64,000 nt of DNA, taken from assembly GCA_001515945.1 (NCBI GenBank), contig LOER01000033.1:62001-126000 (forward strand), written 5' to 3'. Source of the DNA: Desulfitibacter sp. BRH_c19. Lineage in GTDB: Bacteria > Bacillota > DSM-16504 > Desulfitibacterales > Desulfitibacteraceae. The position numbers and the translations under genes were made by a program. Under the pieces are notes generated by a model. That model saw nothing but the letters and a program-made list of their open reading frames with translations. It was not told the DNA's origin and ran no database searches. Shown piece after piece: positions 25,932 to 34,586 of the stretch (positions within the stretch are counted from its first letter, which is position 1; each line of letters opens with the position of its first letter).

Positions 25932-28505
25932 TCAGACAAGAACTATCTGTTTATTTTCCCCTATATTAACATTAATTGTGTCTCCAGCATTGTATTTTCC
26001 TTCAAGAACTGCTATTGATAGTGGATTTTCTACAAGACGTTGTATTAATCGCTTTAAAGGCCTTGCTCCATATACTGTATCATAACCCTTTTCTGCAAGA
26101 AATGTCTTCGTATCATCAGATACTTTAAGTTCATATCCTAAGCTTTTAATTCTTTCGGCTAAAAGTTGTATTTGAATATCAACTATGTCTATTATGTGCT
26201 CCTTCGATAGTTGATGGAATAGAACAATTTCATCAATTCTGTTAAGAAATTCAGGTCTAAAATGGCCTTTTAATGTATCCATTATTCTTTCATGTAAAGC
26301 TGCTGGATCTTCGACCTGGGTGAAATATTGGCTTCCTAGATTTGAAGTCATAATAATAACCGTATTTCTAAAGTTTACTGTCTGCCCTTGGCCATCTGTT
26401 AATCGCCCGTCATCTAGCAATTGAAGCAAAACATTAAAAACATCAGTATGAGCTTTTTCAATCTCATCAAAAAGAATTACAGAATACGGCCTACGACGAA
26501 CTGCTTCAGTAAGCTGTCCGCCTTGATCATAACCAACATATCCCGGGGGAGCACCAACAAGTCTTGATACTGAGTGTTTTTCCATATATTCACTCATGTC
26601 AAACCTAAGCATTGCTCTCTCATCATTAAAGAGAAAGTGGGCTAAACCCTTTGCCAGCTCTGTTTTCCCTACACCTGTTGGGCCAAGGAATATGAAGGAA
26701 CCAAGGGGCTTGTTAGGATCAGAAACACCCGCCCTAGATCGTCTAATAGAGTTAGCAATAACCTCAATAGCTTCATCCTGTCCAACTACCCTTCGTTGTA
26801 ACAACTCTTCCATTTTAAGTAGCTTTTGTATTTCTCCCTGAAGCATTCTGCTAACGGGAACTCCAGTCCATTTAGAAACTATTTCTGCTATATCCTCTTC
26901 ATCTACTTCCTCTTTTAACATTTTTGAAGTTTTCTGAATTTCGGCCAGTTGTCCATTGGCTTTTTCCAAATCCTTTTCAAGTTGGGGAAGAACTCCATAG
27001 CGAATTTTAGCAAGCTCATTCAATTCCAAATCTCTTTCCGCTTTCACTTCTTTTATTCGCGCCTTATCAATTTCCCCTTTAATACTACGTATTTTTTGAA
27101 TTATTTCTTTTTCATTTGCCCAATGAGCCTTTTTCCCAGAAAGGTCTTCATTATAGTTAGCAATTTGAGATTGAATTAAATTTAATTGTTCTCTACTACC
27201 TTGATCATTTTCTTTTTTCAATGCTTCCACCTGAACCTCGAGCTGTCTCACTTTCCTTTCAATCGAGTCAATCTCACCTGGCATACTATCAATCTCAATC
27301 CTCAGTTTAGAGGCGGCTTCATCAATAAGGTCAATAGCTTTATCTGGTAAGAACCTTTCAGTTAAATAGCGGTGAGAAAGGGTTGCCGCTGCAATTAAAG
27401 CGCTATCTTTTAAGCGCACCCCATGATGGACCTCATATTTTTCTTTAAGTCCTCTTAAAATACCTATAGTATCCTCAACACTAGGCTCTCCCACATAAAC
27501 CTGTTGGAATCGTCTTTCTAAAGCTGTATCCTTTTCAATATGTTTTCTGTATTCATTTAATGTTGTTGCTCCAATACATCTGAGCTCTCCTCTAGCTAGA
27601 GCTGGCTTAAGCATATTAGCGGCATCTACTGCCCCTTCAGCAGCACCAGCACCCACAAGAGTATGGATTTCATCAATAAACATAACTATATCGCCTTCAG
27701 CATCTTTTACTTCTTTTAGTACTGCTTTTAATCTGTCTTCAAACTCTCCCCTGTACTTTGCTCCTGCAACCATTGCTCCAATATCTAAAACAATAAGTTT
27801 TTTATCCTTTAGAGTTTCGGGAACTGTACCTTCTACCATCCTCTGTGCCAAGCCTTCAACAATCGCTGTTTTCCCTACCCCTGGCTCACCAATTAAGACT
27901 GGATTGTTTTTTGTCCTTCTTGATAAGACTTGGATAACTCTAGTAATTTCATCGTCTCTACCTATCACAGGGTCAAGCTTGCCTATTTGTGCTTGTTCGG
28001 TAAGATCATGACCAAACCTTAATAATGCTTCATATTTATTTTCTGGGTTAGGATCTGTGACTCTCTGGCTACCCCTAATATTTTGCAGCACATGAAGTAT
28101 CTTATCTCTATTTATCCCTTTTTGCTTTATTAAACGACCTGCTTCACCTGGAGCCTTTTTTATTACTGCTAAAAGAAGATGCTCTGTGCTTAAATACTCA
28201 TCCTTCATGCTGACAGCTTCTTTCCATGCTTCGTCGAAGATCTGACGCAGGGATTGGCTTGGATAAACCTCCATACCGCCTTGAACCTTAGGTTCTTTCC
28301 CTAAACTAACATTTAACTCCTGGACAAACTGTGCTGGGTTTACTTCTAATCCTGAAAATATCTTGGAAACTACTCCTTCTTTTTGCTCAGTAAGAGCTAC
28401 TAATAAGTGATCTGGCGTTACCTGCTGATGCTGCATCTCCTCAGCTAAACTGTAAGCGTTCTGTAACGCCTCTGCAGCTTTCGTTGTAAATTTATCCATT
28501 CTCAT
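25932..28505 (-). CDS. clpB: ClpB disaggregase
   Basis: Hexameric AAA+ chaperone that resolubilises aggregated proteins with the DnaK system. The 857 residues carry the N-terminal double Clp_N repeat (1-145), the first AAA domain with Walker A GEPGVGKT near 205, the coiled-coil middle domain (about 400-525), the second AAA domain with GPTGVGKT near 605, and the C-terminal small domain ([13 protein letters not shown]). The middle domain separates ClpB from ClpC. AGGGGTG stands just before the ATG. The gene lies downstream of hspR-cbpA but a 400-bp repeat-rich region intervenes, so it may have its own promoter. Confidence 0.97.
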   Translation of the reverse strand: MRMDKFTTKAAEALQNAYSLAEEMQHQQVTPDHLLVALTEQKEGVVSKIFSGLEVNPAQFVQELNVSLGKEPKVQGGMEVYPSQSLRQIFDEAWKEAVSMKDEYLSTEHLLLAVIKKAPGEAGRLIKQKGINRDKILHVLQNIRGSQRVTDPNPENKYEALLRFGHDLTEQAQIGKLDPVIGRDDEITRVIQVLSRRTKNNPVLIGEPGVGKTAIVEGLAQRMVEGTVPETLKDKKLIVLDIGAMVAGAKYRGEFEDRLKAVLKEVKDAEGDIVMFIDEIHTLVGAGAAEGAVDAANMLKPALARGELRCIGATTLNEYRKHIEKDTALERRFQQVYVGEPSVEDTIGILRGLKEKYEVHHGVRLKDSALIAAATLSHRYLTERFLPDKAIDLIDEAASKLRIEIDSMPGEIDSIERKVRQLEVQVEALKKENDQGSREQLNLIQSQIANYNEDLSGKKAHWANEKEIIQKIRSIKGEIDKARIKEVKAERDLELNELAKIRYGVLPQLEKDLEKANGQLAEIQKTSKMLKEEVDEEDIAEIVSKWTGVPVSRMLQGEIQKLLKMEELLQRRVVGQDEAIEVIANSIRRSRAGVSDPNKPLGSFIFLGPTGVGKTELAKGLAHFLFNDERAMLRFDMSEYMEKHSVSRLVGAPPGYVGYDQGGQLTEAVRRRPYSVILFDEIEKAHTDVFNVLLQLLDDGRLTDGQGQTVNFRNTVIIMTSNLGSQYFTQVEDPAALHERIMDTLKGHFRPEFLNRIDEIVLFHQLSKEHIIDIVDIQIQLLAERIKSLGYELKVSDDTKTFLAEKGYDTVYGARPLKRLIQRLVENPLSIAVLEGKYNAGDTINVNIGENKQIVLV

Positions 28506-28913
28506 AATCTCACCCCTTTTCAGATTCTTATTTTATCCGATGGCTAACTACCACTAAGACTCCCCACCTCTTGCTTTGCACTGGTATTTCTACGAATTGT
28601 AAAGAACACAATGCTAGAACTACTGGCGGCTCTGTACTGGTATTTCTACGCATTTGTAAAAAACAACTACTGGCGTAGTGGGAGATAAGTGGTACTAAGC
28701 CCCTGGATAACGGTTTTCCCTAAAGGATTAGCTCAGCTACGCCAAACAAGTTGGCAAGTTTCGTTCTATAATATTCAGATGGAGTCATTCAGTGAAACTT
28801 AGTTCAGGTGACTTTCCCTGAACTCTAGTTGAACTAATCCTGGGAAACTCCACCTGAATAAAGAATCCTGTTTATATTGTGGTTTTCTGTTTTTTTAATT
28901 CTGTCTTCTGAAA
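28506..28913. repeat. 408-bp non-coding region with nested hairpins and a tandem repeat
   Basis: No gene was seen. CTGGTATTTCTACG occurs at 28581-28594 and 28637-28650 and AACTACTGGCG at 28618 and 28665, giving a 50-56 bp tandem unit. It is framed by the inverted pair near 28547 (ACTACCACTAAGACTCCCC) and 28676 (TAGTGGGAGATAAGTGG). A separate block has ATTCAGATGGAGT (28773-28785) opposite ACTCCACCTGAAT (28847-28859) with an inner AGTTCAGG/CCTGAACT hairpin. GCCAA-ACAAG-TTGGC is at 28741-28755. The 28773 stem matches the second hairpin of the dispersed repeats in sequence. Confidence 0.75.
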
Positions 28914-29867
28914 TTAAAGTAGCTTTTCCCGCGGGTTAAACTTATTAATCTCTTGTAACTGTTTGTATAACTCCTTTTCCTTACTCGTTAAATCTGGAGA
29001 AATAACCACATCTAGGGTCACCAACAGATTACCTTTATTCTTTTCATTACCTAATCCCATTCCTTTTAACCTTAAGACTTTGCCCGAACTAGTTGCAGGA
29101 GGAACTGTTAGACTGATCTTGCCTTTTGGAGTAGGCACTTGTATTTTTGCTCCTAGGGCCGCCTCACTTGGGGAAATTGGGACATTTACGTTTATGTCTG
29201 TACCATCTAGTTTATATAATTTATGTTCATTAATTCGTACCACCAAGTATAAGTCTCCACTTTTGGCACCTCTTTCGCCAGCTTCACCCTTACCTGCTAC
29301 TCTTATTTTTTGTCCTTCTTTTACGCCAGGAGGTACTTTGATTTTCAACATACTGCCCTGCACATTTGCCTGAGCAGTAATTCCGTTGTATGCTTCTTCA
29401 ACTGAAAGCCTTATCTCAGATTCAAGATCCCTTCCTGCAAAGGATCTATTCCTTCTTGTAGAACCTCCAAAACCACTTCCATTCATGTCATCGTAGCCTC
29501 CAAAAAATGCGTTAAAAAATTCACTAAAGTCAGTATCGTTGCCACCCATATTTGAATAAAACTGACGACTTCCATTTCTTGCACCACCTGAGTAGCCATA
29601 AAAGTTGGTGTTAGCCTTTTGGTAATTACTGCCTGGGCTAAATCTATCCCAGTTAGCTCCCAATTCATCATATTTCTGTCGTTTTTCTGAATCACTTAAT
29701 ACCTCGTAGGCTTCTGCTATTTCTTTAAACTTATCTTCTGCTTGTTTATTGCCCTTGGTTTTATCAGGGTGATATTGCTTAACAAGCTTCCTGTAGGCTG
29801 TTTTAATTTCTTTTTCATTAGCTTTTTTATCTACACCAATAATTTTATAATAGTCTTTATAATCCAA
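28914..29867 (-). CDS. cbpA: DnaJ-family co-chaperone, CbpA type
   Basis: Hsp40 of 317 residues that stimulates DnaK. The J domain (1-66) has the HPD motif in KQYHPDKTKG. A Gly/Asn/Phe-rich linker (about 80-140) follows, then the two beta C-terminal substrate domains (KVPPGVKEGQKIRV, TVPPATSSGKVLRLKGMG). There is no Cys-rich zinc region, so it is CbpA/type II rather than DnaJ proper. The frame is open from an ATG at 29882, but GGGGGTG six bases before the TTG at 29867 (MDYKDYYKIIGV) suits better. It is transcribed right behind hspR. Confidence 0.9.
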   Translation of the reverse strand: MDYKDYYKIIGVDKKANEKEIKTAYRKLVKQYHPDKTKGNKQAEDKFKEIAEAYEVLSDSEKRQKYDELGANWDRFSPGSNYQKANTNFYGYSGGARNGSRQFYSNMGGNDTDFSEFFNAFFGGYDDMNGSGFGGSTRRNRSFAGRDLESEIRLSVEEAYNGITAQANVQGSMLKIKVPPGVKEGQKIRVAGKGEAGERGAKSGDLYLVVRINEHKLYKLDGTDINVNVPISPSEAALGAKIQVPTPKGKISLTVPPATSSGKVLRLKGMGLGNEKNKGNLLVTLDVVISPDLTSKEKELYKQLQEINKFNPREKLL

Positions 29868-29892
29868 TTTAATCACCCCCATAATATGAAAA

Positions 29893-30156
29893 TTACTTTT
29901 CCCATTCGCCCAATCTTTCCATCAATTCGAAAATCATCTTTACACCTGCAAGGTTTACACCCTTATCCTGGGTCAAAAACCTAATATACTTTACCTTCTT
30001 CACATCTTTGTCGCAATAAAGTCGAGTATTACCAGCCGTTCTTTTTGGACTGATCAGACCTTCATCTTCATAGATTCGCAATGTTCGTGGATGAACCTCC
30101 GCTAATCTTGCAGCTATACTTATAAAATAAATTCCTTCTTTCCCGTTAGACCTCAC
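29893..30156 (-). CDS. hspR: HspR-like MerR-family heat-shock repressor
   Basis: DNA-binding regulator of 87 residues. The winged helix-turn-helix reads FISIAARLAEVHPRTLRIYEDEGL, then RTAGNTRLYCDKDVKKV, close to HspR proteins that repress dnaK, clpB and cbpA operons. AAGGG favours the GTG at 30156; a GTG at 30165 is also open. It is co-transcribed with cbpA (26 bp) from a consensus promoter at 30239-30267. Autoregulation and control of clpB are inferred. Confidence 0.88.
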   Translation of the reverse strand: MRSNGKEGIYFISIAARLAEVHPRTLRIYEDEGLISPKRTAGNTRLYCDKDVKKVKYIRFLTQDKGVNLAGVKMIFELMERLGEWEK

Positions 30157-30238
30157 ATTAATCACCCTTAATAAAATACTGAATTTACATTCCTATAGTA
30201 TATTATTTTCACTATTAATAACTTTTACTACTAAAAAT

Positions 30239-30267
30239 AGTATAATATCTTACAATAATGTTGTCAA
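30239..30267 (-). promoter_or_regulatory. Sigma-A promoter of hspR-cbpA
   Basis: Minus-strand TTGACA (30267-30262) and TATACT (30244-30239) are separated by exactly 17 bp. Just downstream, ACTATT...AATAGT (near 30209-30241) forms an interrupted inverted repeat that could be the repressor operator. Confidence 0.8.
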
Positions 30268-30337
30268 GTTTTTATCCTGATTTATGGTATATTTATTAAA
30301 TGCCATATTTATATATAATATTAGTGTTGCAATTTCA

Positions 30338-30370
30338 AATATAAAAGCCAACCAATTGGGTTGACTTTTA
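30338..30370 (-). terminator. Terminator after osmC-like gene
   Basis: AAAAGCCAACC (30343-30353) pairs with GGTTGACTTTT (30359-30369), with T-rich sequence following on the minus strand. The stem is nearly the same as in the terminator at 61134. Confidence 0.82.
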
Positions 30371-30391
30371 CATCCTTGATTATTTGTTAAA

Positions 30392-30832
30392 CTATTCTTC
30401 TATTAATAGTTTAATTGGTGAAGAATGTTCAACATTATCAGAAATAGGACAACGAGCATCAATTTCTTTAAGAAAAGCTTCTTTTTCTTCTTTAGTCATA
30501 GGGGCATCAATCTTTGTATAAATACGAATGTCTTGAAAACCCGCTCTTTGCAACTGATCTTTACCCAGTAAGACGTCCAGGTCTAAATCTCCTTCTACTC
30601 TAACCTCAATACCCTTTAAGTCAATTCTCTTTTGATTCGCCATAATTCTACCAACAGTACATATGCAACCTCCAAGAGAAAAGAAGAAATACTCAAGCGG
30701 CGTAGGCCCCTCATTGTTTCCCCCCATAGCTACTGGCTGATCAATTTTCATTTTAAAATTCCTTGCTTCCAAGTCAATTACAAACTTCTCCTTTAAAGCA
30801 GCATTAATTTGAACTGTTTTTTTGGCCATCAT
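30392..30832 (-). CDS. OsmC/YhfA-family protein
   Basis: OsmC-like protein of 146 residues. The two family cysteines are in LGGCICTVGRIM (near 55) and RCPISDNV (near 129), the positions used for thiol peroxidase activity in Ohr/OsmC. The N-terminal NEGPTPLEYFFFSLGGC motif is typical of the YhfA-like group, whose substrate is not settled. GGGGGAG precedes the tandem ATG codons. It is a single gene closed by a terminator. Confidence 0.9.
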   Translation of the reverse strand: MMAKKTVQINAALKEKFVIDLEARNFKMKIDQPVAMGGNNEGPTPLEYFFFSLGGCICTVGRIMANQKRIDLKGIEVRVEGDLDLDVLLGKDQLQRAGFQDIRIYTKIDAPMTKEEKEAFLKEIDARCPISDNVEHSSPIKLLIEE

Positions 30833-30983
30833 ATCTCCCCCTATTTAAATTTAAAAACAAGTGTAATCACTTATGGATTATTTCTATAAACATTCTACTA
30901 ATCCTTCTTCTAAGTTTAGTAATAATATCATTTATAGGCTTGGAGATTTCTAGGATCTCTGAAATTTCGAGAATTTAAAAACA

Positions 30984-31008
30984 TGACAAACGAAACGTCC
31001 CCCTGTCA
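30984..31008. repeat. CGAAACGTCCCC short hairpin repeat, copy 2
   Basis: TGACA (30984-30988) and TGTCA (31004-31008) flank AACGAAACGTCCCCC, directly behind the stop of the cytochrome b gene. Nearly identical to 14243-14267. Confidence 0.7.
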
Positions 31009-31010
31009 CC

Positions 31011-31679
31011 CTATTTATTTAGTTTCTGGTACCATATACCATGGCGGTGTTTCACATAATTTAAATCTACCTTGCTAGTAAACATTCCCCGTAAAAGAGG
31101 ACGATTTTCTTTAAAAATGAAAGCTGCTAAATGACCCATTATGCCAAATAGTAAAAGGAATGTTGCAAGATTGTGAAGTGCAGTAACCCAAGTCATAAAA
31201 TCATAGTTAACTCCAACGTTATAGTTTTTATATATTTTAATCACACCTGTGATAATTAAAGTTAGAAGATTTACTCCGATGAAAAAATAGGCTAATCTCT
31301 GTTCAGCTAGGTATTTATCTGAAGGAGGCTCTTTACCAAATCCAAGCATAGCCTTTACTATCAGATAGGATTCCTTCAAATCTCCCCTTCTAGGAAAGAT
31401 ATCAAATTGTTTCAAGCTCATGTGATAGACAATATGGTACACAACCGCAAGTATTAATAATATTGCTGCTGCATAATGGATTTGACTGTTTATAACAAAA
31501 TTATCAGCCCAGGAAAAGCCAGGTACATTAACAAGACCGTAACGTCTATACATGGGCATTTGGCCAATTCCTGAAAAGAAAAGCAAAAAGGTAGATATTG
31601 CAACAGACCAATGAACAATAATCACAGAAAGTGAATGTCTTTTAACTTTATTCTGTTTAGTTAATATCTTTTCACCCAT
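31011..31679 (-). CDS. Cytochrome b membrane subunit (formate dehydrogenase gamma-like)
   Basis: Membrane diheme cytochrome b of 222 residues, resembling FdnI/thiosulfate reductase cytochrome subunits. Four helices near 18-38, 65-90, 125-147 and 160-185 carry histidines suited to heme b: H-W in VIIVHWSVA, HYAAA, VYHIVYH and ALHNLATF. It exchanges electrons between the Fe-S partner and menaquinone. The ATG follows the stop of the Fe-S gene without spacing, so the two subunits are translated together. No catalytic molybdopterin subunit is in the window. Confidence 0.85.
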   Translation of the reverse strand: MGEKILTKQNKVKRHSLSVIIVHWSVAISTFLLFFSGIGQMPMYRRYGLVNVPGFSWADNFVINSQIHYAAAILLILAVVYHIVYHMSLKQFDIFPRRGDLKESYLIVKAMLGFGKEPPSDKYLAEQRLAYFFIGVNLLTLIITGVIKIYKNYNVGVNYDFMTWVTALHNLATFLLLFGIMGHLAAFIFKENRPLLRGMFTSKVDLNYVKHRHGIWYQKLNK

Positions 31680-32654
31680 TTACCTCTCTCCTTTCATAGT
31701 TTTATAGGATGCAATGCCTGCTGCAAACACACCTGCTACAGGAGCAAGTAGCATTGCCTTACCCATCCCATTTAATGAATCAAGGGGGTTCTCAGGGTTA
31801 TGCATTCTAGGAATAGCCTCCTGTTTCTTCAGTTCATCATCAATTGACTCAAATGATACTGGAGAAACATAAATAGTGGAGGTCCCTCCATTTTCCGTAT
31901 CACCATAAGTATAACCACCTATTCTTCCTGCCAAGTCATTGGCGTAGCTTATCATTTCATCTTTTAACCCAAAGGCCATAGCATCTCTGGGGCAGCTATT
32001 GACGCAAGCAGGTTTTTCTCCTTTTACAATAAGGTCTTGACACAGGTCACACTTAAACATAACCCCTCCTCCAGCAAGTTTTGGTGCAACTTTTAAATAA
32101 ATACCTACCCCTGCCTGCCTCTGAGGTATACCCCAGGGACATACATCTCTACATTTAGCACCACCTAGACAGAAGTTATGATCAATGGAAACTGCTCCCT
32201 CCTTAGTTTTTTCTATTACTCCAAATGGACACATCTTTGCACATGGAGGATTATCACAATGCATGCATCTTCTGGGTATTGATAATTCATGAGTTTTTCC
32301 ATCCTTTTTCACTTGAACATTCTGAACAAAAATCCAATTATATGGTGTTAAACGATTAGTTAAGTCTCTCTTTTTACTCCAGTCTTCGTGTTTTTTCTGA
32401 GGCCAATATTCTGGAATATTCTCAATTGGCTCAGGATATCTATGCTGGTTTTTTGTCCGACACGAAGTAACACATTGCGGTACATCTAAACCCTTACACC
32501 CATCACATTTAGTCATATCTACTACTGAAGCATATTGACCTTTTGGGCCGTTTGCTAATGCAGATTTTTTGCCAACACCTGTAAGTGCAGCAGTTGTTAT
32601 AGCAGTAGCTGCTGCTGTTCTTTTCATGAAATCTCTCCGGGTAATAGCACCCAT
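31680..32654 (-). CDS. Tat-exported ferredoxin-like electron-transfer subunit
   Basis: Iron-sulfur subunit of 324 residues, similar to HybA/FdnH-type proteins. The twin-arginine signal RRDFMKRTAAATA exports it folded. Four cluster motifs follow: CDGCKGLDVPQCVTSC, CMHCDNPPCAKMCPFG, CLGGAKCRDVCPWG and CDLCQ...CVNSCPRDA. A C-terminal helix (GKAMLLAPVAGVFAAGIA) anchors it outside. It passes electrons to or from the cytochrome b encoded directly after it. GGAGGGG precedes the ATG. The catalytic partner is not adjacent; the orphan layout is unusual. Confidence 0.88.
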   Translation of the reverse strand: MGAITRRDFMKRTAAATAITTAALTGVGKKSALANGPKGQYASVVDMTKCDGCKGLDVPQCVTSCRTKNQHRYPEPIENIPEYWPQKKHEDWSKKRDLTNRLTPYNWIFVQNVQVKKDGKTHELSIPRRCMHCDNPPCAKMCPFGVIEKTKEGAVSIDHNFCLGGAKCRDVCPWGIPQRQAGVGIYLKVAPKLAGGGVMFKCDLCQDLIVKGEKPACVNSCPRDAMAFGLKDEMISYANDLAGRIGGYTYGDTENGGTSTIYVSPVSFESIDDELKKQEAIPRMHNPENPLDSLNGMGKAMLLAPVAGVFAAGIASYKTMKGER

Positions 32655-32751
32655 ATATATCCCCTCCGAAACAGAATCTTATTATTAAGATTATACTATA
32701 TTGCATTTTCGCTGTAAATATAATATTTGCGAAGTTTTTATCAAGAAATTA

Positions 32752-32770
32752 GCCCGGCATTGGGCCAGGC
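32752..32770 (-). terminator. Possible terminator after ABC exporter genes
   Basis: On the minus strand GCCTGGC and GCCGGGC pair (one G-U) around CCAAT, followed by TAATTTCTT. The T-run is poor. Confidence 0.45.
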
Positions 32771-32784
32771 TTGGGCAAAAAAAG

Positions 32785-32811
32785 GTGACAAGCGAAACAT
32801 CCCCTTGTTAC
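32785..32811. repeat. CGAAACGTCCCC short hairpin repeat, copy 3
   Basis: GGTGACA...TTGTTAC around AGCGAAACATCCCC, directly behind the ABC transporter stop codon. One base differs in the core. Confidence 0.65.
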
Positions 32812-32819
32812 TGCCCTTG

Positions 32820-34586
32820 TTACTGCAGTTGGTATAATTTGTAATACATTCCTCGATTTCTTAAAAGTTCTTGATGGTTTCCCATTTCCACAAGCCGTCC
32901 CTTGTGAAATACTAATATTTTATCTGCATTTTGGATAGTGGATAATCTATGGGCTACAACGATGGTAGTCCTGTCTTTTGAGAGTTTTTCCATTGCCTCT
33001 TGAATGAGACCCTCTGACTGGGAATCAATATTGGCGGTAGCTTCATCAAGTATCAGGATTTTCGGATCAAATGCAAGGGCACGTGCAAAGGCAATCAGCT
33101 GTCTTTGTCCAGTAGATAGCGTAACTCCCCTTTCCTTAACCTGATGATAATATCCTTCAGGAAGCTTCCTTATAAACTCATCTGCGCCTACGTGAACGGC
33201 AGCCTTTTTTGCTTCTTCTTCCGTAATCTTATTAGAATCAAGATGGATATTAGAAATTATATTCTCAGAAAAAAGGAAAACATCTTGCATCACAGTAGCA
33301 GTATTACTCCTTAATTCTCCTTGTTTCAAATCTTTGACGGGTAAACCATCTACTAAGATTTCCCCTTTTTGAATATCGTAAAGCCTATTTAACAGGTTAA
33401 TAACTGTTGTTTTTCCAGAGCCCGTTGGACCAACTAGCGCTATTGTTTCTCCAGCTTTTACCTCAAAGTTTACATCCTTTAAAACCCAATCTTCATTTTT
33501 ATAGGCAAACCAAACATTCTTAAACTCTATCCTTCCATGCAAATCTTGTATATGTGCAGGAGCAGTTGGATCTGAGACGTCTTCCTTTTCATCTAGGAGC
33601 ATAAAGATCCTTTCAGAAGAAACAACCGCACTTTGTAGCTGAGTGTACTTTTGGGTCATATCATTGATTGGTTCAAACAATCTTTCAGTATAATTAATAA
33701 ATGCATATAAAACTCCCAACTGAATAGTTTCCTGGATTACCCCAGCACCTCCATACCTGATTAGAAGCACAACGATAAAAAAGTAAATTATATCCATTGC
33801 AGGTCTAAAAAACGCATGGGCTTTAATTGCTTTTAATTCAGCGTTGTAATGCTCTTTGTTTATACTTTTATATTCCTTAAATCTGCTTTCTTGTTGGTTA
33901 AATATCTGAACAATTTTCATGCCTATTACATTCTCTTGAATGGATGAATTAAGGGCAGCTAATTTCACCCTAGCTTCTTGAAAAGCCTTTTGAGCAACTC
34001 TCTTATAAATATTAGTTGCCAGTAAAATTAATGGTAGTGATATAAGACTAATTAATGCTAATCTTACATCTAGCTGCAACATAACAATTACTATCCCAAT
34101 TACAATCATAAAGTCTTTAATTAATCCTATTAAAACCTCTGTGAACATTTCATTTAGATTTGCTGTATCATTAGCAACCCTGGTCACAAGTCTACCAACT
34201 GGGTTTCTGTCAAAGAATGAAAGGGATAAGCTCTGTAGATGGCTAAAAACTTCTTCTCTTATGTCGTACATAATTCTTTGACTTGTTAGGTTTAGAAGAT
34301 AATTCTGGATAAAATTAGCAGCAAAACTAATGGTGATCAAAGTAAAATATAGGATAACTAGCTGTATAATACTATTGAAATTCCCATCACCAAGAAGATG
34401 ATCATCTATGGCAATTTTTACAATATAAGGCCTTGCCAAGACAACACCTGAAACAATCATTAAGAGCATTAAGGAAAATGTAATATATGCCCAATAAGGT
34501 TTTACATATTTTAAAAGCCTCTTAATTAACTCCCAGTCATAAATCTTTCCCGAAATAGTCTCCTCAGATAAGCTATTTTTACGCAT
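32820..34586 (-). CDS. ABC exporter half-transporter, catalytic-site subunit
   Basis: Fused membrane-ATPase half of a heterodimeric type IV exporter (BmrD/TM288-like), 588 residues. Six helices fill residues 1-310. The ATPase has Walker A GPTGSGKTT, C-loop LSTGQ and Walker B ILILDEATANID with the catalytic Glu. Such pairs export drugs, lipids or peptides. GAGGG precedes the ATG at 34586; the outer frame opens at 34595. The start overlaps the end of the partner gene, so translation is coupled. Confidence 0.9.
   Translation of the reverse strand: MRKNSLSEETISGKIYDWELIKRLLKYVKPYWAYITFSLMLLMIVSGVVLARPYIVKIAIDDHLLGDGNFNSIIQLVILYFTLITISFAANFIQNYLLNLTSQRIMYDIREEVFSHLQSLSLSFFDRNPVGRLVTRVANDTANLNEMFTEVLIGLIKDFMIVIGIVIVMLQLDVRLALISLISLPLILLATNIYKRVAQKAFQEARVKLAALNSSIQENVIGMKIVQIFNQQESRFKEYKSINKEHYNAELKAIKAHAFFRPAMDIIYFFIVVLLIRYGGAGVIQETIQLGVLYAFINYTERLFEPINDMTQKYTQLQSAVVSSERIFMLLDEKEDVSDPTAPAHIQDLHGRIEFKNVWFAYKNEDWVLKDVNFEVKAGETIALVGPTGSGKTTVINLLNRLYDIQKGEILVDGLPVKDLKQGELRSNTATVMQDVFLFSENIISNIHLDSNKITEEEAKKAAVHVGADEFIRKLPEGYYHQVKERGVTLSTGQRQLIAFARALAFDPKILILDEATANIDSQSEGLIQEAMEKLSKDRTTIVVAHRLSTIQNADKILVFHKGRLVEMGNHQELLRNRGMYYKLYQLQ

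Noticed and set aside
28581-28675. CRISPR-like array
   Set aside because: Only two repeat units, unequal spacers, no cas genes anywhere in the window.
31011-32654. Complete formate dehydrogenase or nitrate reductase locus
   Set aside because: No catalytic molybdopterin subunit or chaperone gene lies on either side.
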